DNA of 41,836 nucleotides, from contig CAZGNU010000005.1 in assembly GCA_964527325.1 (NCBI GenBank), forward strand, positions 1-41,836, read 5' to 3'. A model generated the notes under the pieces. It saw only the letters and a list, made by a program, of their open reading frames with translations. It did no database searches and was not told the DNA's origin. Source of the DNA: UBA6164 sp964527325 (GTDB taxonomy: Bacteria > Patescibacteriota > Gracilibacteria > BD1-5 > UBA6164). The translations under genes and the position numbers were made by a program. Positions 9,605 to 19,786 of the stretch are shown here, one piece after another (the stretch's first letter is position 1; the number at the start of each line of letters is the position of its first letter).

Positions 9605-9829
9605 TTACCAACTAGATTTTCTAACACCTGGTAATTCTCAAGCATTAGCTTTTTCTCTAAAGCATATTCTGCAAATATCAAATTTTCCTAGATATCATCT
9701 AGTTCTACCACAGATACCACAACAGTTAAATACTTTTGTAGATTCTTTTGGTTTTCTTCAATCTTTTATTGCTTGCAAAAAAGTCTTTTTTAATCTATTA
9801 GCTTTTGCAATTTTTGACTGTCTAGCCAT
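9605..9829 (-). CDS. rpsN: 30S ribosomal protein S14 (zinc-binding type)
   Basis: 74 residues. Two CxxC pairs (CGIC and CRIC, in the context CCGICGRTRWYLGKF and DICRICFRE) form the zinc site of the short S14 type. C-terminal PGVRKSSW is conserved. Starts 26 bases after rplE. Confidence 0.95.
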
Positions 9830-9855
9830 CTTTCTTTATTTTATAAAGTAAACTT

Positions 9856-10392
9856 TTATTTAGAAAAAGGAAATCACATTTCTGTTAACAATTCCTTTCA
9901 AGCCTCTTTGTTTTTAGCAGTTGTTTTAACTGTTATTTGTAATCAATGATTTTTAATTACATCATTTTGAGGAATTTCCATAAATATAGAATGTTCCTTT
10001 ATTCAAAAGTTATAATTACCTTGATTATCAAATCCTCTTTTATTAATTCATCTAAAGTCTCTTACTCTTGGTAATACAACATGAATTAGTTTTTCTAGAA
10101 AATTGTACATAGAGTCTCCTCTTAAAGTAACAGTTAATCATACTGGCATTCAAGCTCTTAATTTAAAGTTTGATATTGCTTTTTTAGCGTATCTAACAGT
10201 ACAAGCTTGACCTGCAATTAATGATAAATGTTCTTGTAAAGAAGAAAAATCTTTACCACCTGTTCTTACATATGTTCAAATTCACATATTTAAAACTACT
10301 TTTTCTAATTTTGGAATTTCCATTATATTAGATGTTTGTAATTTATCTTTTAGAGTAGGAACAATTTCCTTTAAATATTTTTCCTTAAGCAT
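9856..10392 (-). CDS. rplE: 50S ribosomal protein L5
   Basis: 178 residues, normal for L5, which binds 5S rRNA and contacts tRNA. Conserved segments visible: PKLEKVVLNMGIG, AGQACTVRYAKKAISNFKLR (usual form TGQkP..rAkkSIa.FklR), DFRGI and FGIKEHSIF. Ends in MGFPFSK. Starts 24 bases after rplX. Confidence 0.95.
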
Positions 10393-10416
10393 TTTATTAT
10401 TTATAATATAAGTAAA

Positions 10417-10767
10417 TTATTTAATAATAAATTTTTTAGCTTCTCAAGCGTTTTCTTTAACTGCTTTTTTAGAGAATCTAAATTTCTTTATTTTTCCTTT
10501 TTCCTTTATTGTAACAAATCCAACTCTTGTAGGTTTATCTGTAAAAGGACAAATAAGCATTACGTTTGATGCATTAATTGCTTTTTCAAATTTTACAATT
10601 TGACCTGGATTAGTTCATTGTTTTTTAATATGTTTAGTAACTATATTTACTCACTTAACAATTATATTGTTAGTATCTGTAAATACTTTTAGGACTTCAG
10701 CTATTTGGCCTCTATCTTTTTTCTTACCAGACATAATTATAACTTTATCTCAAGTTCTAATTTTCAT
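10417..10767 (-). CDS. rplX: 50S ribosomal protein L24
   Basis: 116 residues beginning MKIRTGDKVIIMSGKKKD, the KOW-motif start typical of L24, an early 23S rRNA-binding assembly protein; a second conserved patch is NPGQIVKFEKAI. Starts 17 bases after rplN. Confidence 0.95.
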
Positions 10768-10784
10768 AATTCTTTGTTTAATAA

Positions 10785-11153
10785 TTATAATACCTCTGGA
10801 GCTAAACTCATTATTTTTTGAAATCCTTTTGCTTTTAATTCTCTAGCAACAGGTCCAAATATACGAGTTCATCTTGGAGCCTTGTTATCATCTATAATAA
10901 CGCAAGCGTTATCATCGAATCTAACACATGACCCATCTTTTCTTCTTACTTCTTTTTTAGTTCTTACAACTACAGCTTTTACTACTTTTTTCTTTTTTAC
11001 TGTTCCATCTGGAGCAGCTTTTTTAACAGTACAAACTATAATATCTCCTATAGAAGCATATCTTCTATGAGAACCTCCAAGTACCTTAATACATAATACT
11101 TCTTTAGCTCAAGAATTATCAGTAACTGCTAGTCTTGATTCTGTTTGTATCAT
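10785..11153 (-). CDS. rplN: 50S ribosomal protein L14
   Basis: 122 residues, the standard length. MIQTESRLAVTDNSGAKEV at the N-terminus, GDIIVCTVKKA and DDNACVIIDD in the middle, and KIMSLAPEVL at the end are all diagnostic. Starts 20 bases after rpsQ. Confidence 0.97.
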
Positions 11154-11173
11154 AAGATATCAATTCTTAAAAG

Positions 11174-11401
11174 TTAAATTTTTTCTACTAACTCCCATCT
11201 TTTTAATTTAGATGTTGGTTTAGTTTCTTTTATAACAACTTGATCTCACTCAGAACAAGTATTTTTTTCATCGTGTGCATAAAATTTTTTAGTTACTCTA
11301 AATCTTTTTTTATATTTAGAATCACTTTTATAAGTATGTACAGATACAACAATTGTTTTGTCCATTGCTACGCTTGTAACAATACCTTTTTTTGTTCTCA
11401 T
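11174..11401 (-). CDS. rpsQ: 30S ribosomal protein S17
   Basis: 75 residues with KKGIVTSVAMDKTIVVSV, RVTKKFYAHDE and the C-terminal WELVEKI, typical of this OB-fold primary 16S rRNA-binding protein. Starts 22 bases after rpmC. Confidence 0.95.
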
Positions 11402-11423
11402 ACTATTGTATAATTAAAAATAA

Positions 11424-11648
11424 TTAACCGATGTTAAATCATTTTGAAGTTGCTATAGTATTTACTTTAGCAATATATCTTCTAAGAGCTTTAATTAAAT
11501 GAATTTGCTTTAACTCACCTAATTCTTTTTTCATTTTTAAGACAAATAGCTCTTTTGATGATTTAACTAATTCAGACTTTAAGTCTGCTTCATTTAATTC
11601 TTTAAGTTTGTCTAATTCTTTTAGTTTTAAATCTTTTATTTCTTTCAT
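11424..11648 (-). CDS. rpmC: 50S ribosomal protein L29
   Basis: 74 residues with TGA read as glycine (the frame would stop early after TSK otherwise; the true end is SKGFNIG). Two antiparallel helices with the conserved LFVLKMKKELGEL and the IAKVNTI element identify L29, which lies at the peptide exit tunnel. Starts 11 bases after rplP. Confidence 0.93.
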
Positions 11649-11659
11649 TTTAAAAATGA

Positions 11660-12064
11660 TTAATCAACTATTATTTTGGTTTTCACAGGTAATTTATAAG
11701 AAGCAAGTCTAAAAGCTTCCCTTGCATCTTCTGGTTCTACTCATGTTATTTCGAATAACACTCTACCAGGTTTTACAGGAGCTCTATACATTTCTACAGA
11801 TCATTTACCTCAACCCATTGGAACTTCTAACGGTTTAGCAGTAAAAGCTTTGTCAGGAAAAATTCTTATCCAAATTTTACCTCATCTTTTTATTGCTCTA
11901 ACCATAGCCCTTCTTGCAGATTCGATTTGTCTAGAAGTGATAAATCATCTTGTAGTAGCTTTCAGTGCATAATCACCGAAACTAATAGTAGATCATCTAA
12001 CAGCTTTCCCTTTTAATCTTCATCTAAAGGTCTTTCTATATTTAGTTTTCTTTGGTTGTAACAT
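11660..12064 (-). CDS. rplP: 50S ribosomal protein L16
   Basis: 134 residues. Starts MLQPKKTKYRKTFR; the conserved FGDYALKA, RQIESARRAM, IRIFPDKAFTAKP and MGGGKGSVEMYRAPVKPGR are present, the last with several TGA-encoded glycines. Starts 45 bases after rpsC. Confidence 0.96.
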
Positions 12065-12109
12065 TTTTACACGCAGTTAGTATATAAAAAAATCTGAAAA
12101 GTCAAATTT

Positions 12110-12742
12110 TTATTTCTTAAAAATATCTCATTTATAAATCCATATTTTAAGTCAAATAGTTCCGTACACAGTTTCAGCCCTAACATTAGTATAATCTATA
12201 TCAGATCTAATTGTTTGTGTTGGGATATTTCCTTCTTTAAAAGTTTCTTTTCTTGCAATTTCAGCTCAGTTTAATCTTCCTCATACTTTGATTTTGATTC
12301 ACTTAGCTCATTTTTCCATAGTTTTAGCTATAGCTTGTTTGATTGCTCTTTTATAAGGCATTCTTTTTTCTACTTGATTTGCAACATTGAATCATACAAT
12401 TTTTGCACTTAAGTCAGGATTTTTTATATTTCTAATTTCTAAATTAACTTTTGCTCAAAGCTTTCTAGTTAATAGAGAAACTATTCTATCTTTATTTTCA
12501 CCAGTTTTACCTAAAATTAGAATAGATTTAGCAGTATACACTACTATATCAAAACTATCTTGGTTTCTAGCTACTAATACATCTCAAACTGGAATACCAG
12601 TTAGTTCTTTGTCTAAGATTTCTCTAGCTTTAATATCTAGCCCTAAAGAATCTTTATAAGTTTTTTTATCTTCATACCAAGTAGATTTCCATGATTTAAT
12701 ATATGGAATTCTAAATGCTATTGGATTAACCTTGTGTCACAT
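12110..12742 (-). CDS. rpsC: 30S ribosomal protein S3
   Basis: 210 residues. The start reads ATG TGA CAC AAG GTT AAT CCA, that is M-G-H-K-V-N-P, the canonical S3 N-terminus and a clear case of TGA as glycine. The KH domain contains ILGKTGENKDRI (variant GxxG loop) and the C-terminal half has GRLNGAEIARKE. S3 forms part of the mRNA entry channel. Starts 57 bases after rplV. Confidence 0.96.
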
Positions 12743-12799
12743 AAATACTTTTATATTAATAATTATAATGAATAACTCTAGCCTCTTGTGGGCCGGATA

Positions 12800-13126
12800 T
12801 TATTTTACCTGTAATTCTAATATTATATTAGATGTTCTTTTTAGTATAGGATGAGATCTTCATCTTGATACTGGATTTCATCTTTTGTAAACAACTCATT
12901 TGTTTACACTTAGAGTGCTTATATATAAAGTAGATAATTTTTGATTATCATTATTTTCAGCATTTGCAACTGCAGAAGCTAAAACTTTATATAAAAGGTC
13001 TGCTCATTTTTTAGGGGCAAATTTTAAAAATTGTAATGCTTCTGGAGCATCCATACCTCTAACAACTTCAGCAACAACTCTTAGTTTTTTCGGAGAAATT
13101 CTTATATTTTTTCCGTATGCTTTCAT
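12800..13126 (-). CDS. rplV: 50S ribosomal protein L22
   Basis: 108 residues. RISPKKLRVVAEVVRG near the N-terminus and the C-terminal beta-hairpin region KRGNPVSRGRSHPILKRTSN (the loop lining the exit tunnel) identify L22. Two of the arginine-flanked glycines are TGA. Starts 55 bases after rpsS. Confidence 0.95.
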
Positions 13127-13181
13127 AGTAATTAAATTTAATAATTATACCTGGGAAAAACCCCTGGTCTTTTAAATATTC

Positions 13182-13445
13182 CTATTTGTTTCAAGAATGA
13201 CCTCTGAAATTTCTAGTCATAGAAAATTCTCATAATTTGTGTCATACCATATCTTCTGTAATAAAAACTGGAGTATGTGCTTTACCGTTATGAACTCAGA
13301 ACGTGTGTCATACAAATTCTGGAATAACAGTACATGCTCTTGACCAAGTTTTAATTACACCCTTTTTTCATGAATCATTCATTGCGTTAACTTTTTTTAA
13401 TAGTCTTTCATCAATGTATGGTCATTTCTTTAAACTTCTTGTCAT
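13182..13445 (-). CDS. rpsS: 30S ribosomal protein S19
   Basis: 87 residues. MTRSLKKGPYIDERLLKK, TWSRACTVIPEFVGHT and the end EFSMTRNFRGHSGNK match S19 throughout. It starts 182 bases after rplB, an unusually wide spacer occupied by an inverted repeat element. Confidence 0.96.
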
Positions 13446-13505
13446 AAGTTAGTTTTAAATTGTAAAGTTTTAAATAAAATATATATAATACATTCTTTTA
13501 TTTCT

Positions 13506-13597
13506 AATCCCTCCCCTCGTACCTCGGTACTCCCTTTGGAAAAGGGAGAAATCTAATTTCTTCCCTTTTCAAGGGAAGTACCCGCAAGGGGGATGGG
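13506..13597. mobile_element. REPIN-like inverted pair of palindromes between rplB and rpsS
   Basis: Two GC-richer palindromic units in opposite orientation: CTCCCTTT/AAAGGGAG (13530-13548) and CTTCCCTTTTCAAGGGAAG (13560-13578), each flanked outward by CCCTCCCC-type and GGGGGATGGG-type arms. The reverse complement of the second unit aligns with the first (GGTACT, CCCTT, AAAAGGGA and AAAT are shared). It interrupts the AT-rich S10 operon without separating its promoter from downstream genes. Confidence 0.65.
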
Positions 13598-13627
13598 TTC
13601 GAATATAAGTACACATTACTTTTATTC

Positions 13628-14476
13628 TTACTTATTCATTAGTTTACCTTTTCTAGTTTTTAATATCCATTTAGATGTAGGATTTTTTCTACTTCTAGTT
13701 TTCTTTCATAGTGCTGGTTGTCCCCATGGAGTTTTTGGAGCCTTCATCCCAATAGGAGAACGTCCTTCTCAACCACCATGTGGATGATCACAAGGGTTCA
13801 TAGATTTACCACGAACAGTTGGTCTCTTTCACATCCATCTAGATCTTCATGCTTTACCAATAACAACTTGGTTATGGTAAGTATTAGAAACTTGTCCTAA
13901 TGTAGCATAACATTTTTTATTTACTAATCTGATTTCACCTGAAGGTAATTTTACTTGTGTATATTCACCTTCTTGAGAAAATACAATACCATATGATCCT
14001 GCAGATCTAATTGTAGAAGCTCATTGTCCTACTATTAATTCTAAATTATGAACCATCATTCCTGTTGGAATATTTGATACTAACATTCTATTACCAGATA
14101 CTAAAGGAGCTTTTTCATCAGTAATGATTTTATCTCATACTTTCATTTCAGAGTGAGCTATAGTATATCTTCTTTCTCCGTCTTTATAACAGATTAGAGA
14201 TATCCAAGCTGATCTATATGGATCGTATTCGATAGTTTCAACCTTTGCTTCAATTCCTTTTTTATCTACTGCGTAAAAATCAACTAGTCTATATTTTTGT
14301 GCATGTCCACCTCATTTGTGTCTTACAGAAATTCTTCATGCGTTATTTCTACCTGCATGTTTTTTTAAATTTACAGTAAGTGGTTTATACGGTGAAGAAG
14401 TTGTAATTTCTTCAAATGTATTAACTGACATTCATCTTCTACCTGGTGTGGTAGGTTTAAATTTTTTAATTCCCAC
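13628..14476 (-). CDS. rplB: 50S ribosomal protein L2
   Basis: 282 residues with a GTG start: GTG GGA ATT AAA AAA TTT AAA CCT gives (M)GIKKFKPTTPGRR, exactly the expected N-terminus, and no in-frame ATG lies upstream. The conserved DPYRSA, GxHNxE-like MMVHNLEL, and the peptidyl-transferase-proximal MNPCDHPHGGGEGRSPIG are present. It is the only gene of the operon I find with a non-ATG start. Starts 25 bases after rplW. Confidence 0.96.
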
Positions 14477-14501
14477 TTGTTTGGATTTTTTAAAAAATAA
14501 A

Positions 14502-14798
14502 TTATTTAATAATAGAAAAATCTATTTTTGCTTTTGTATCTTTTAAAGTTACATAAGCTTTTTTAGTAGATCTTTTTCTTAATTGCATTCATCTTTTTTT
14601 ACCATACTTGAATTTTTCTCTAGTATGTAAAACATTAACAGAAGCAACCTCTACTTTATATAACTCCTTAATTGATTTTTTAATATCAATTTTAGTTGCG
14701 CTAGAATCAACCTCAAATACATAAGTATTATTAGTCATTTCTAAAACAGAAGTTTTTTCTGTAGTAATTGGTTTTTTTAAAATTCTAAAAATTCTCAT
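14502..14798 (-). CDS. rplW: 50S ribosomal protein L23
   Basis: 98 residues. KKPITTEKTSVLEM and TYVFEVDSSATKIDIKKSI, VEVASVNVLHTR are typical for this exit-tunnel protein that docks trigger factor and SRP. The frame continues past internal TGA to TAA at 14502-14504. Starts 22 bases after rplD. Confidence 0.95.
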
Positions 14799-14820
14799 AT
14801 TTTATATTTTTTAGAGTAAA

Positions 14821-15444
14821 TTATTTAGTTAGATTATCTAGGTTTGTTAAAGAATCTTTTAATAAAACTAATGTTTTATATTTAAGTAAGTCTTTTATAT
14901 TTAAGTAATCTACAAGTATACTTTTAACATATGGTAAATTTGAAGCTGATTTTTCAATCATTTCATCTTTTGTTGGTATAGCAAGCAATGCTTTTTCATT
15001 ATATGATAGTTTTTTAAAAACTTCTACCATATTTTTTGTCTTAGCATCTTTGAACTTGATTTTATCAACAACAATTAAGTCACCATTTGCAAGTTTTGAA
15101 GACAAAACACTAAATAATGCCTTTCTTCTTTCTTTTTTATTCATAGAAAGTGTAAAGTTTACAGTATTTCTAGGACCGAATGCAACTCAACCTTTTTTCC
15201 TAATAGGAGATCTGTTTGAACCCATTCTAGCTCTACCTGTACCTTTTTGTCTATAAATTTTTCTTGTTGAACCTCTTCTTTCTCATCTAGTTTTAGTATG
15301 AGCAACTACCATTCTATTATTAGCTAGTTGATATACTAAAGCTCTATGTATAAGTCCTTCATTAAGTTCTAATCAAAATATTAAATCGTTAAGTTCGATA
15401 TCTCAAACTGATTTACCTTTTTGATCGAATAAATTAGTCTTCAT
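14821..15444 (-). CDS. rplD: 50S ribosomal protein L4
   Basis: 207 residues. The N-terminal part and the basic loop QKGTGRARMGSNRSPIRKKG (with TGA glycines just before and after) reach into the exit tunnel in known structures. The C-terminal domain is lysine-rich and AT-biased but retains LANGDLIVVD and SNLPYVKSI. In many bacteria L4 represses its own operon through the leader. Starts 19 bases after rplC. Confidence 0.95.
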
Positions 15445-15463
15445 TAGAGTAATATATTAGTAA

Positions 15464-16072
15464 CTAAAAAATAATATTTACGAATGAATTTCTTCATCCA
15501 GGTACCCCTCATCTAACACCGATTACACTAATTTCTTTATTAACTAGCTCCACTGGAACTTTTCTAATAGTAAATTTAGTATTACCGTGATGACCGTGCA
15601 TCTTTTTACCCTTATGAACTTTTGTAGGTTTTCTGTTACCAATAGAACCTAATGCTCTATGGAATTTTGAACCATGTCCTCCAGGTCAACCATGAAAGTT
15701 ATGTTTTTTCATTGCTCATGTGAATCATTTTCATTTTGAAATTCATTCAACACTTACCTTAACATCACCTTCTAGAACTTCTAATGACAGAGTATCACCA
15801 ACATTGTAATTTTCTAACTCTTCATCACTTACTGGAAACTCAACTATTTTCTTAAAATCACTTTTATTCAAAGTAGTTTTATCTTTAGCTAGTTTCGAAT
15901 CTTCAATCTTATCGTTTAAAACACCGATTATGATAGCTTTATAACCATCCTTCTCTAATGTTTTAAATCATACTACTTTTAAAGTAGGAACGCTAAGTAG
16001 AGTAACTGGGATGAACTTATCATCTTTCATAACCCTAGTCATTTCCAACTTTGTAGCTATAATTCAAGCCAT
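15464..16072 (-). CDS. rplC: 50S ribosomal protein L3
   Basis: 202 residues. N-terminal IIATKLEMTRVM, central HNFHGGPGGHGSKFHRALGSIGN and KMHGHHGNTKFT, C-terminal GVRGGVPGGRNSFV are diagnostic for L3. It is the first gene of the operon; rpsJ (S10), which usually precedes it, is not in this window on that side. A 107-base untranslated leader separates it from the promoter. Confidence 0.96.
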
Positions 16073-16095
16073 ATAAAAATATGTTTACAAAATTA

Positions 16096-16147
16096 AAGTT
16101 AGAGGTTAAACTTCCTTTCACACAGAATGGAGTCTAACTTAACCTCT
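16096..16147 (-). promoter_or_regulatory. Operon leader with two mutually exclusive hairpins
   Basis: In the rplC leader AAGTTAGA (16096-16103) can pair with TCTAACTT (16133-16140), while AGAGGTTAA (16101-16109) can pair with TTAACCTCT (16139-16147). The arms overlap at both ends, so only one stem can form at a time. Such geometry is common in attenuators and in ribosomal-protein autoregulation; L4 would be the obvious candidate ligand by analogy with E. coli, which is inference. Confidence 0.5.
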
Positions 16148-16185
16148 TCAAAAACTTTTCGTGATATTTCTTAAAAAGCTTCGTG

Positions 16186-16213
16186 ATTATATAAGTAACT
16201 TATGATTTGTCAA
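16186..16213 (-). promoter_or_regulatory. Promoter of the ribosomal protein operon
   Basis: On the minus strand TTGACA (16208-16213) and TATAAT (16186-16191), both perfect, with a 16-base spacer. The strongest promoter in the window by consensus, fitting a highly expressed operon. Confidence 0.85.
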
Positions 16214-16320
16214 AAGAATTTTTCAAGAAAATGTTTTTTTGTATATAAATGTAGAGAAATGGATAAAATTTGTGAACAAAAAAAGATAACAATAACCAAT
16301 CTACATCTCTATAGTAATAC

Positions 16321-16731
16321 TTAATTATATAATTTAATTTTTTTATTTTTTAAAATCAAACTCATAATAATTTTAATAATTATAAAAAAAGGTATTAAAT
16401 ACCACAATATAAAATCAACCTTAAGAGAAATATATGTTAAAATCATAGACAACAATACTGAACTAAAATTTATAACCAAAGCACCTATTATTCTTCAATA
16501 TTTCTCTAAATAAATTTTATATGATTTTAATATACTTATATATATTGGTATTATTACCAATAAAGGCACGAAAACTACTGGAAAAAAAATTAATCCTGAA
16601 CATCAATGACCAGCAGAACATCACAAATAATAAATATATATACTTACAATAAGTATAACACCTAAATTTAACAAGTTCAGTATAAATATAACCACCCCCT
16701 CCAATCATTTTTCAATTTTTTTATTTTTCAT
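16321..16731 (-). CDS. Small membrane protein, unknown
   Basis: 136 residues with about four hydrophobic segments (from about residues 14, 45, 80 and 110) and a lysine-rich start and end (MKNKKIEKG; KNKKIKLYN), so an integral inner-membrane protein. A short loop between the first two segments contains two cysteines (GCSAGHGCSG). I recognise no family. It reads towards the ribosomal operon promoter and ends about 108 bases before it. Confidence 0.6.
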
Positions 16732-16810
16732 AAAATAATTATTTTAAAAATTATTAATACTAATGTTAATTAATTTATAATGAAATACAATATTATATGA
16801 CCTATTTTAT

Positions 16811-17443
16811 TTAAATTTCTGTATAATAAAATTTATCTTCATTCAATTTTTGTGGATTGGTGCTTATGTAATCAATTATTTTATAATATGATTTTTCATT
16901 TCTAATTATATGGTCATGAAAATTTCTTTGCCATAATTTTTTGTTGAATGGTGGCCGGTTATTTTTGTGGACATTTTTTGTATATTCTACCGTCGTAATT
17001 GATTTAAAATATTGAATAATTCATGATATAGAATTTTTATTGTAAACAAATTTACCACCCGTAGGGGTGAACCTTGTGTTCACCCTGATTTTTGTATCAT
17101 CATTATTTTTAATATCCATTTCATAATCAGGGCAGACACAAGGTCTGCCCCTACATTTATTACAAACATTATTTGATTTTATTTCAACAATCCCATGAAA
17201 ATGATTTGGCATTACAACAAAATCATGTAATTTTACATTATCAAATTTATCTTCCAATTTAAACCAATATTTTTCAATCATTTTTCATGAATTGAATAAT
17301 TTTAATTTATCATTATTTATATTTCAAAACAAACACAATTTATCTTTGATTGAAATCGTGATAAAATACAATCATTCTTGTGAATAATCATAATTCTTTA
17401 ATCTAGTTGATTTTCTTTTATGTATATCTGGGTTGAATTTCAT
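16811..17443 (-). CDS. REP-associated tyrosine transposase (Y1/HUH family)
   Basis: 210 residues. The HUH motif VVMPNHFHGIVE (His-Phe-His) and the downstream KSYYKIIDYISTNP with candidate catalytic tyrosines are hallmarks of the Y1 transposase family, in its RAYT branch, which nicks and joins single-stranded DNA at REP hairpins. N-terminal YFITISI and C-terminal KKLWQRNFHDHIIR are also typical. Between the HUH motif and the tyrosine region the frame runs through an inverted pair of palindromes (17061-17154), coding for a segment from GRPCVCP to NTRFTPTGG. The gene appears intact. No terminal inverted repeats are seen, consistent with a RAYT rather than an autonomous insertion sequence. Confidence 0.85.
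17061..17154. mobile_element. REPIN-like inverted pair inside the transposase gene
   Basis: Left unit GTAGGGGTGAACCTTGTG continues to TTCACCCTGA (17061-17088); right unit on the other strand reads GTAGGGGCAGACCTTGTG and continues TCTGCCCTGA (17127-17154). Both follow GTAGGGG-N5-CCTTGTG-N5-CCCTGA and each is itself a hairpin with a CTTGT-type loop. The unit is much richer in GC than the flanking coding sequence, which argues for insertion into the gene while keeping the frame. Confidence 0.75.
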
Positions 17444-17462
17444 TTAAATTTATATTATTTTT

Positions 17463-18821
17463 TTAAATCAAATCGTCCAAATCACTTAAAGAATAAAATA
17501 AATATTTTTTATTATATCATTTAAAATAATTTATATTTTCAGATTTTATAATTAACTCTTCTTTAATTTTTTTTGTTATTTTCTTTTTATTTAATTTACA
17601 TTCTATAAATACCACTTCTTTTTTAGTACTATTAAAACAAATTAAATCAATTTCATTTCATTTTCTATCCCAATAATTTCAAATTTTTTCAAAATTAATC
17701 ACAAACTTATTATCAATATTTTGTTTTATTAGTATTTTTTTTATCAATTTTTCAAAAGCAAATCATTTAATATTATTTATATCATTTAATATAAAATCTA
17801 CTATTTGATCATATTTTCATATTTCAATCAATCCTGATTTTTTATAAATATACCTAAACCAAAAAATTAAAAAATTATCATTTATTTTATATTTATTTAA
17901 TATGTTTTTTGGCTGTACAACAGGAGTTCTCTTTTCAATATATTTATATGTTTTTTCTAATTTATCTAAATATAATCACAATGAATCATAGTTTATTTTT
18001 GTATAATTTGCTATTTCATTTCTTTTTGTATTTCAATTTGCAATAGCCTCTAAAATTGAAAAAAAGATATGTGATGACTTACCAAACTCAGTCAAAAGTA
18101 AATCTTGTCATTCTCTTAAAAACATAGAATTATCACATATATAATGATTTTCTAAAATATTTTCTAATAAACTTTTTTTATTTTTATGTATTTCATCAAA
18201 TATTTCTAAATATTTTGGTACTCATCAAAAAATAGTAAAAATATCAAGCAAATTTGCATTACTATATAAATCATAATCTATTAAAATATTTTTTAATGTA
18301 TCAATTTCAAATTCATTTATATCTAATTTAGCTGTAGCTCTTCAAAATAATGGAGAATACTTATCAGTAAAAACTTTTTCCATTAAAGTATACAATGATC
18401 AAATACAAAACATATTTAACTTTCATTGTCATTTATATTTATCCCAAAACTCCTGAAAATCTGAATATATTTCATTATTTACAAAAGAAAAATTCTGAAA
18501 TTCATCAAAAACAATGTTTAATCAAGGATTTTTAAGAGAAAATTCAAATAAAAACTTCAAAAATTCTCTCAATGTATTAAATGAAATACTGTATCATAAG
18601 TAATCATATATAGTTTCCTCAAATCACCTTAAAAGATTTCACTCTCTCTTATTTCAAACAAAAAAATATAAATACTTAATTTCTGTAGAATTAAAATAAT
18701 GATTTATTAATGATGTCTTACCAATTCTTCTTCTTCAAAGAAAATATACAAACTCTGATTTACTTGAATTAACAAGCTCATCAATCTTCTTTAACTGCTT
18801 TTTTCTATCATAAAATTTCAT
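17463..18821 (-). CDS. AAA ATPase with C-terminal nuclease-like domain
   Basis: 452 residues. Walker A is GRRRIGKTS at residues 29-37 and Walker B is IVFDE at about 103-107, in the arrangement of the ATPase_2 (archaeal-type) and DUF4143 relatives. The C-terminal part carries NEIDLICFN followed by VVFIECKLNKK, a D-(x)n-ExK pattern like that of PD-(D/E)XK nucleases, and resembles the DUF234-bearing branch. The start ATG is the only one near the conserved KFYDRKKQLKKI. Nineteen bases separate it from the transposase gene; co-mobility is possible but not shown. Confidence 0.8.
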
Positions 18822-18984
18822 TGTATAATTTTTAACTGTTTAAAATCTTACAACTTTATTGTAACATCTAAATATAGTTTTGTCAAAAAAAAAATTTAAG
18901 AAAATGGTTTTTGTAAAGTTTTTTATCATATTTTGATATACAAAAATATTCATTATACTAATAAACAATTGTTAACCAATAAAC

Positions 18985-19776
18985 ATGAACCAAATAATCA
19001 GATACACAATATTTTTTCCAATTATAATCTATATATGATTAATAGTTTTTTTATTCTTTGTTCAAAAATCACTCGTATATTATCCCGACAATACTGATTT
19101 TGAGAATTGTTCTATCTTCGAACAAAATGAACAGAAAGAACATAATTGAACTCGTTTTTATGAACATAAATGAGAAAATAAAAATTTAATAGTGTTTTTT
19201 CATTGAAATGCCTGAAGAGCGTGTGATAGATCATATATGAAGCAAATATTGAAAAAAACGAATTCTTCTATTATATTTGTAGAATATTTTTGATATTCAG
19301 ATAATAACAATTCTCCAAACAAGGAATCAATATTACAAGATGTAGAAAATATTTGAAAATATGTACAAAAGTCTGTACAAAACAATCATTATGAAAATAT
19401 TTTTGTTTTTTGAAGAAGTATTTGAACATGATTTGCTTCATACTATGCTCAAAATTTCAAAACAGAGAAATTACTATTAATTTCTCCATTTTCTAATCTA
19501 TATGAACCATGACAAAATATTTATCCTTATTTACCAATAAAATATATTTTCACTGAAAATTTATCATCGAAAAAATACCTAGAAAACTATAAAAATGATT
19601 TATTAATTATCCATTGAGATTCTGATAAAACTATTCCAACAAAGTATTGAAAAAAATTGTATAATTGATTAAAAAATGAGAATAAAAATTTTGTAATAAT
19701 TGAATGAGCAGATCATAATAATTTATTTCCAAATAAAGATGTTGAAAAAAAAATAATTAACTTTTTTAATGGTTAA
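18985..19776 (+). CDS. Alpha/beta hydrolase, membrane-anchored
   Basis: 263 residues. An N-terminal hydrophobic segment (residues about 8-27) anchors the protein. FFHGNAG (71-77) forms the oxyanion region, GRSIGTG (143-149) holds the nucleophile Ser145 in a GxSxG elbow, and the acid and histidine are probably D214 (HGDSDKTIP) and H244 (GADHNN). The arrangement resembles the ABHD12/13 and Bem46 group of serine hydrolases. All key glycines that are TGA-encoded only make sense under code 25. Substrate unknown. It converges with the next gene, ten bases away. Confidence 0.85.
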
Positions 19777-19786
19777 TTGTTTTTTA

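Noticed and set aside
17061..17154. A pair of transcription terminators
   Set aside because: The hairpins lie inside an intact coding frame, have no T runs, and share a consensus typical of REP elements.
18985..19776. Several short ORFs on the opposite strand in hydrolase and other genes
   Set aside because: They overlap genes with clear family motifs and have no motifs themselves.
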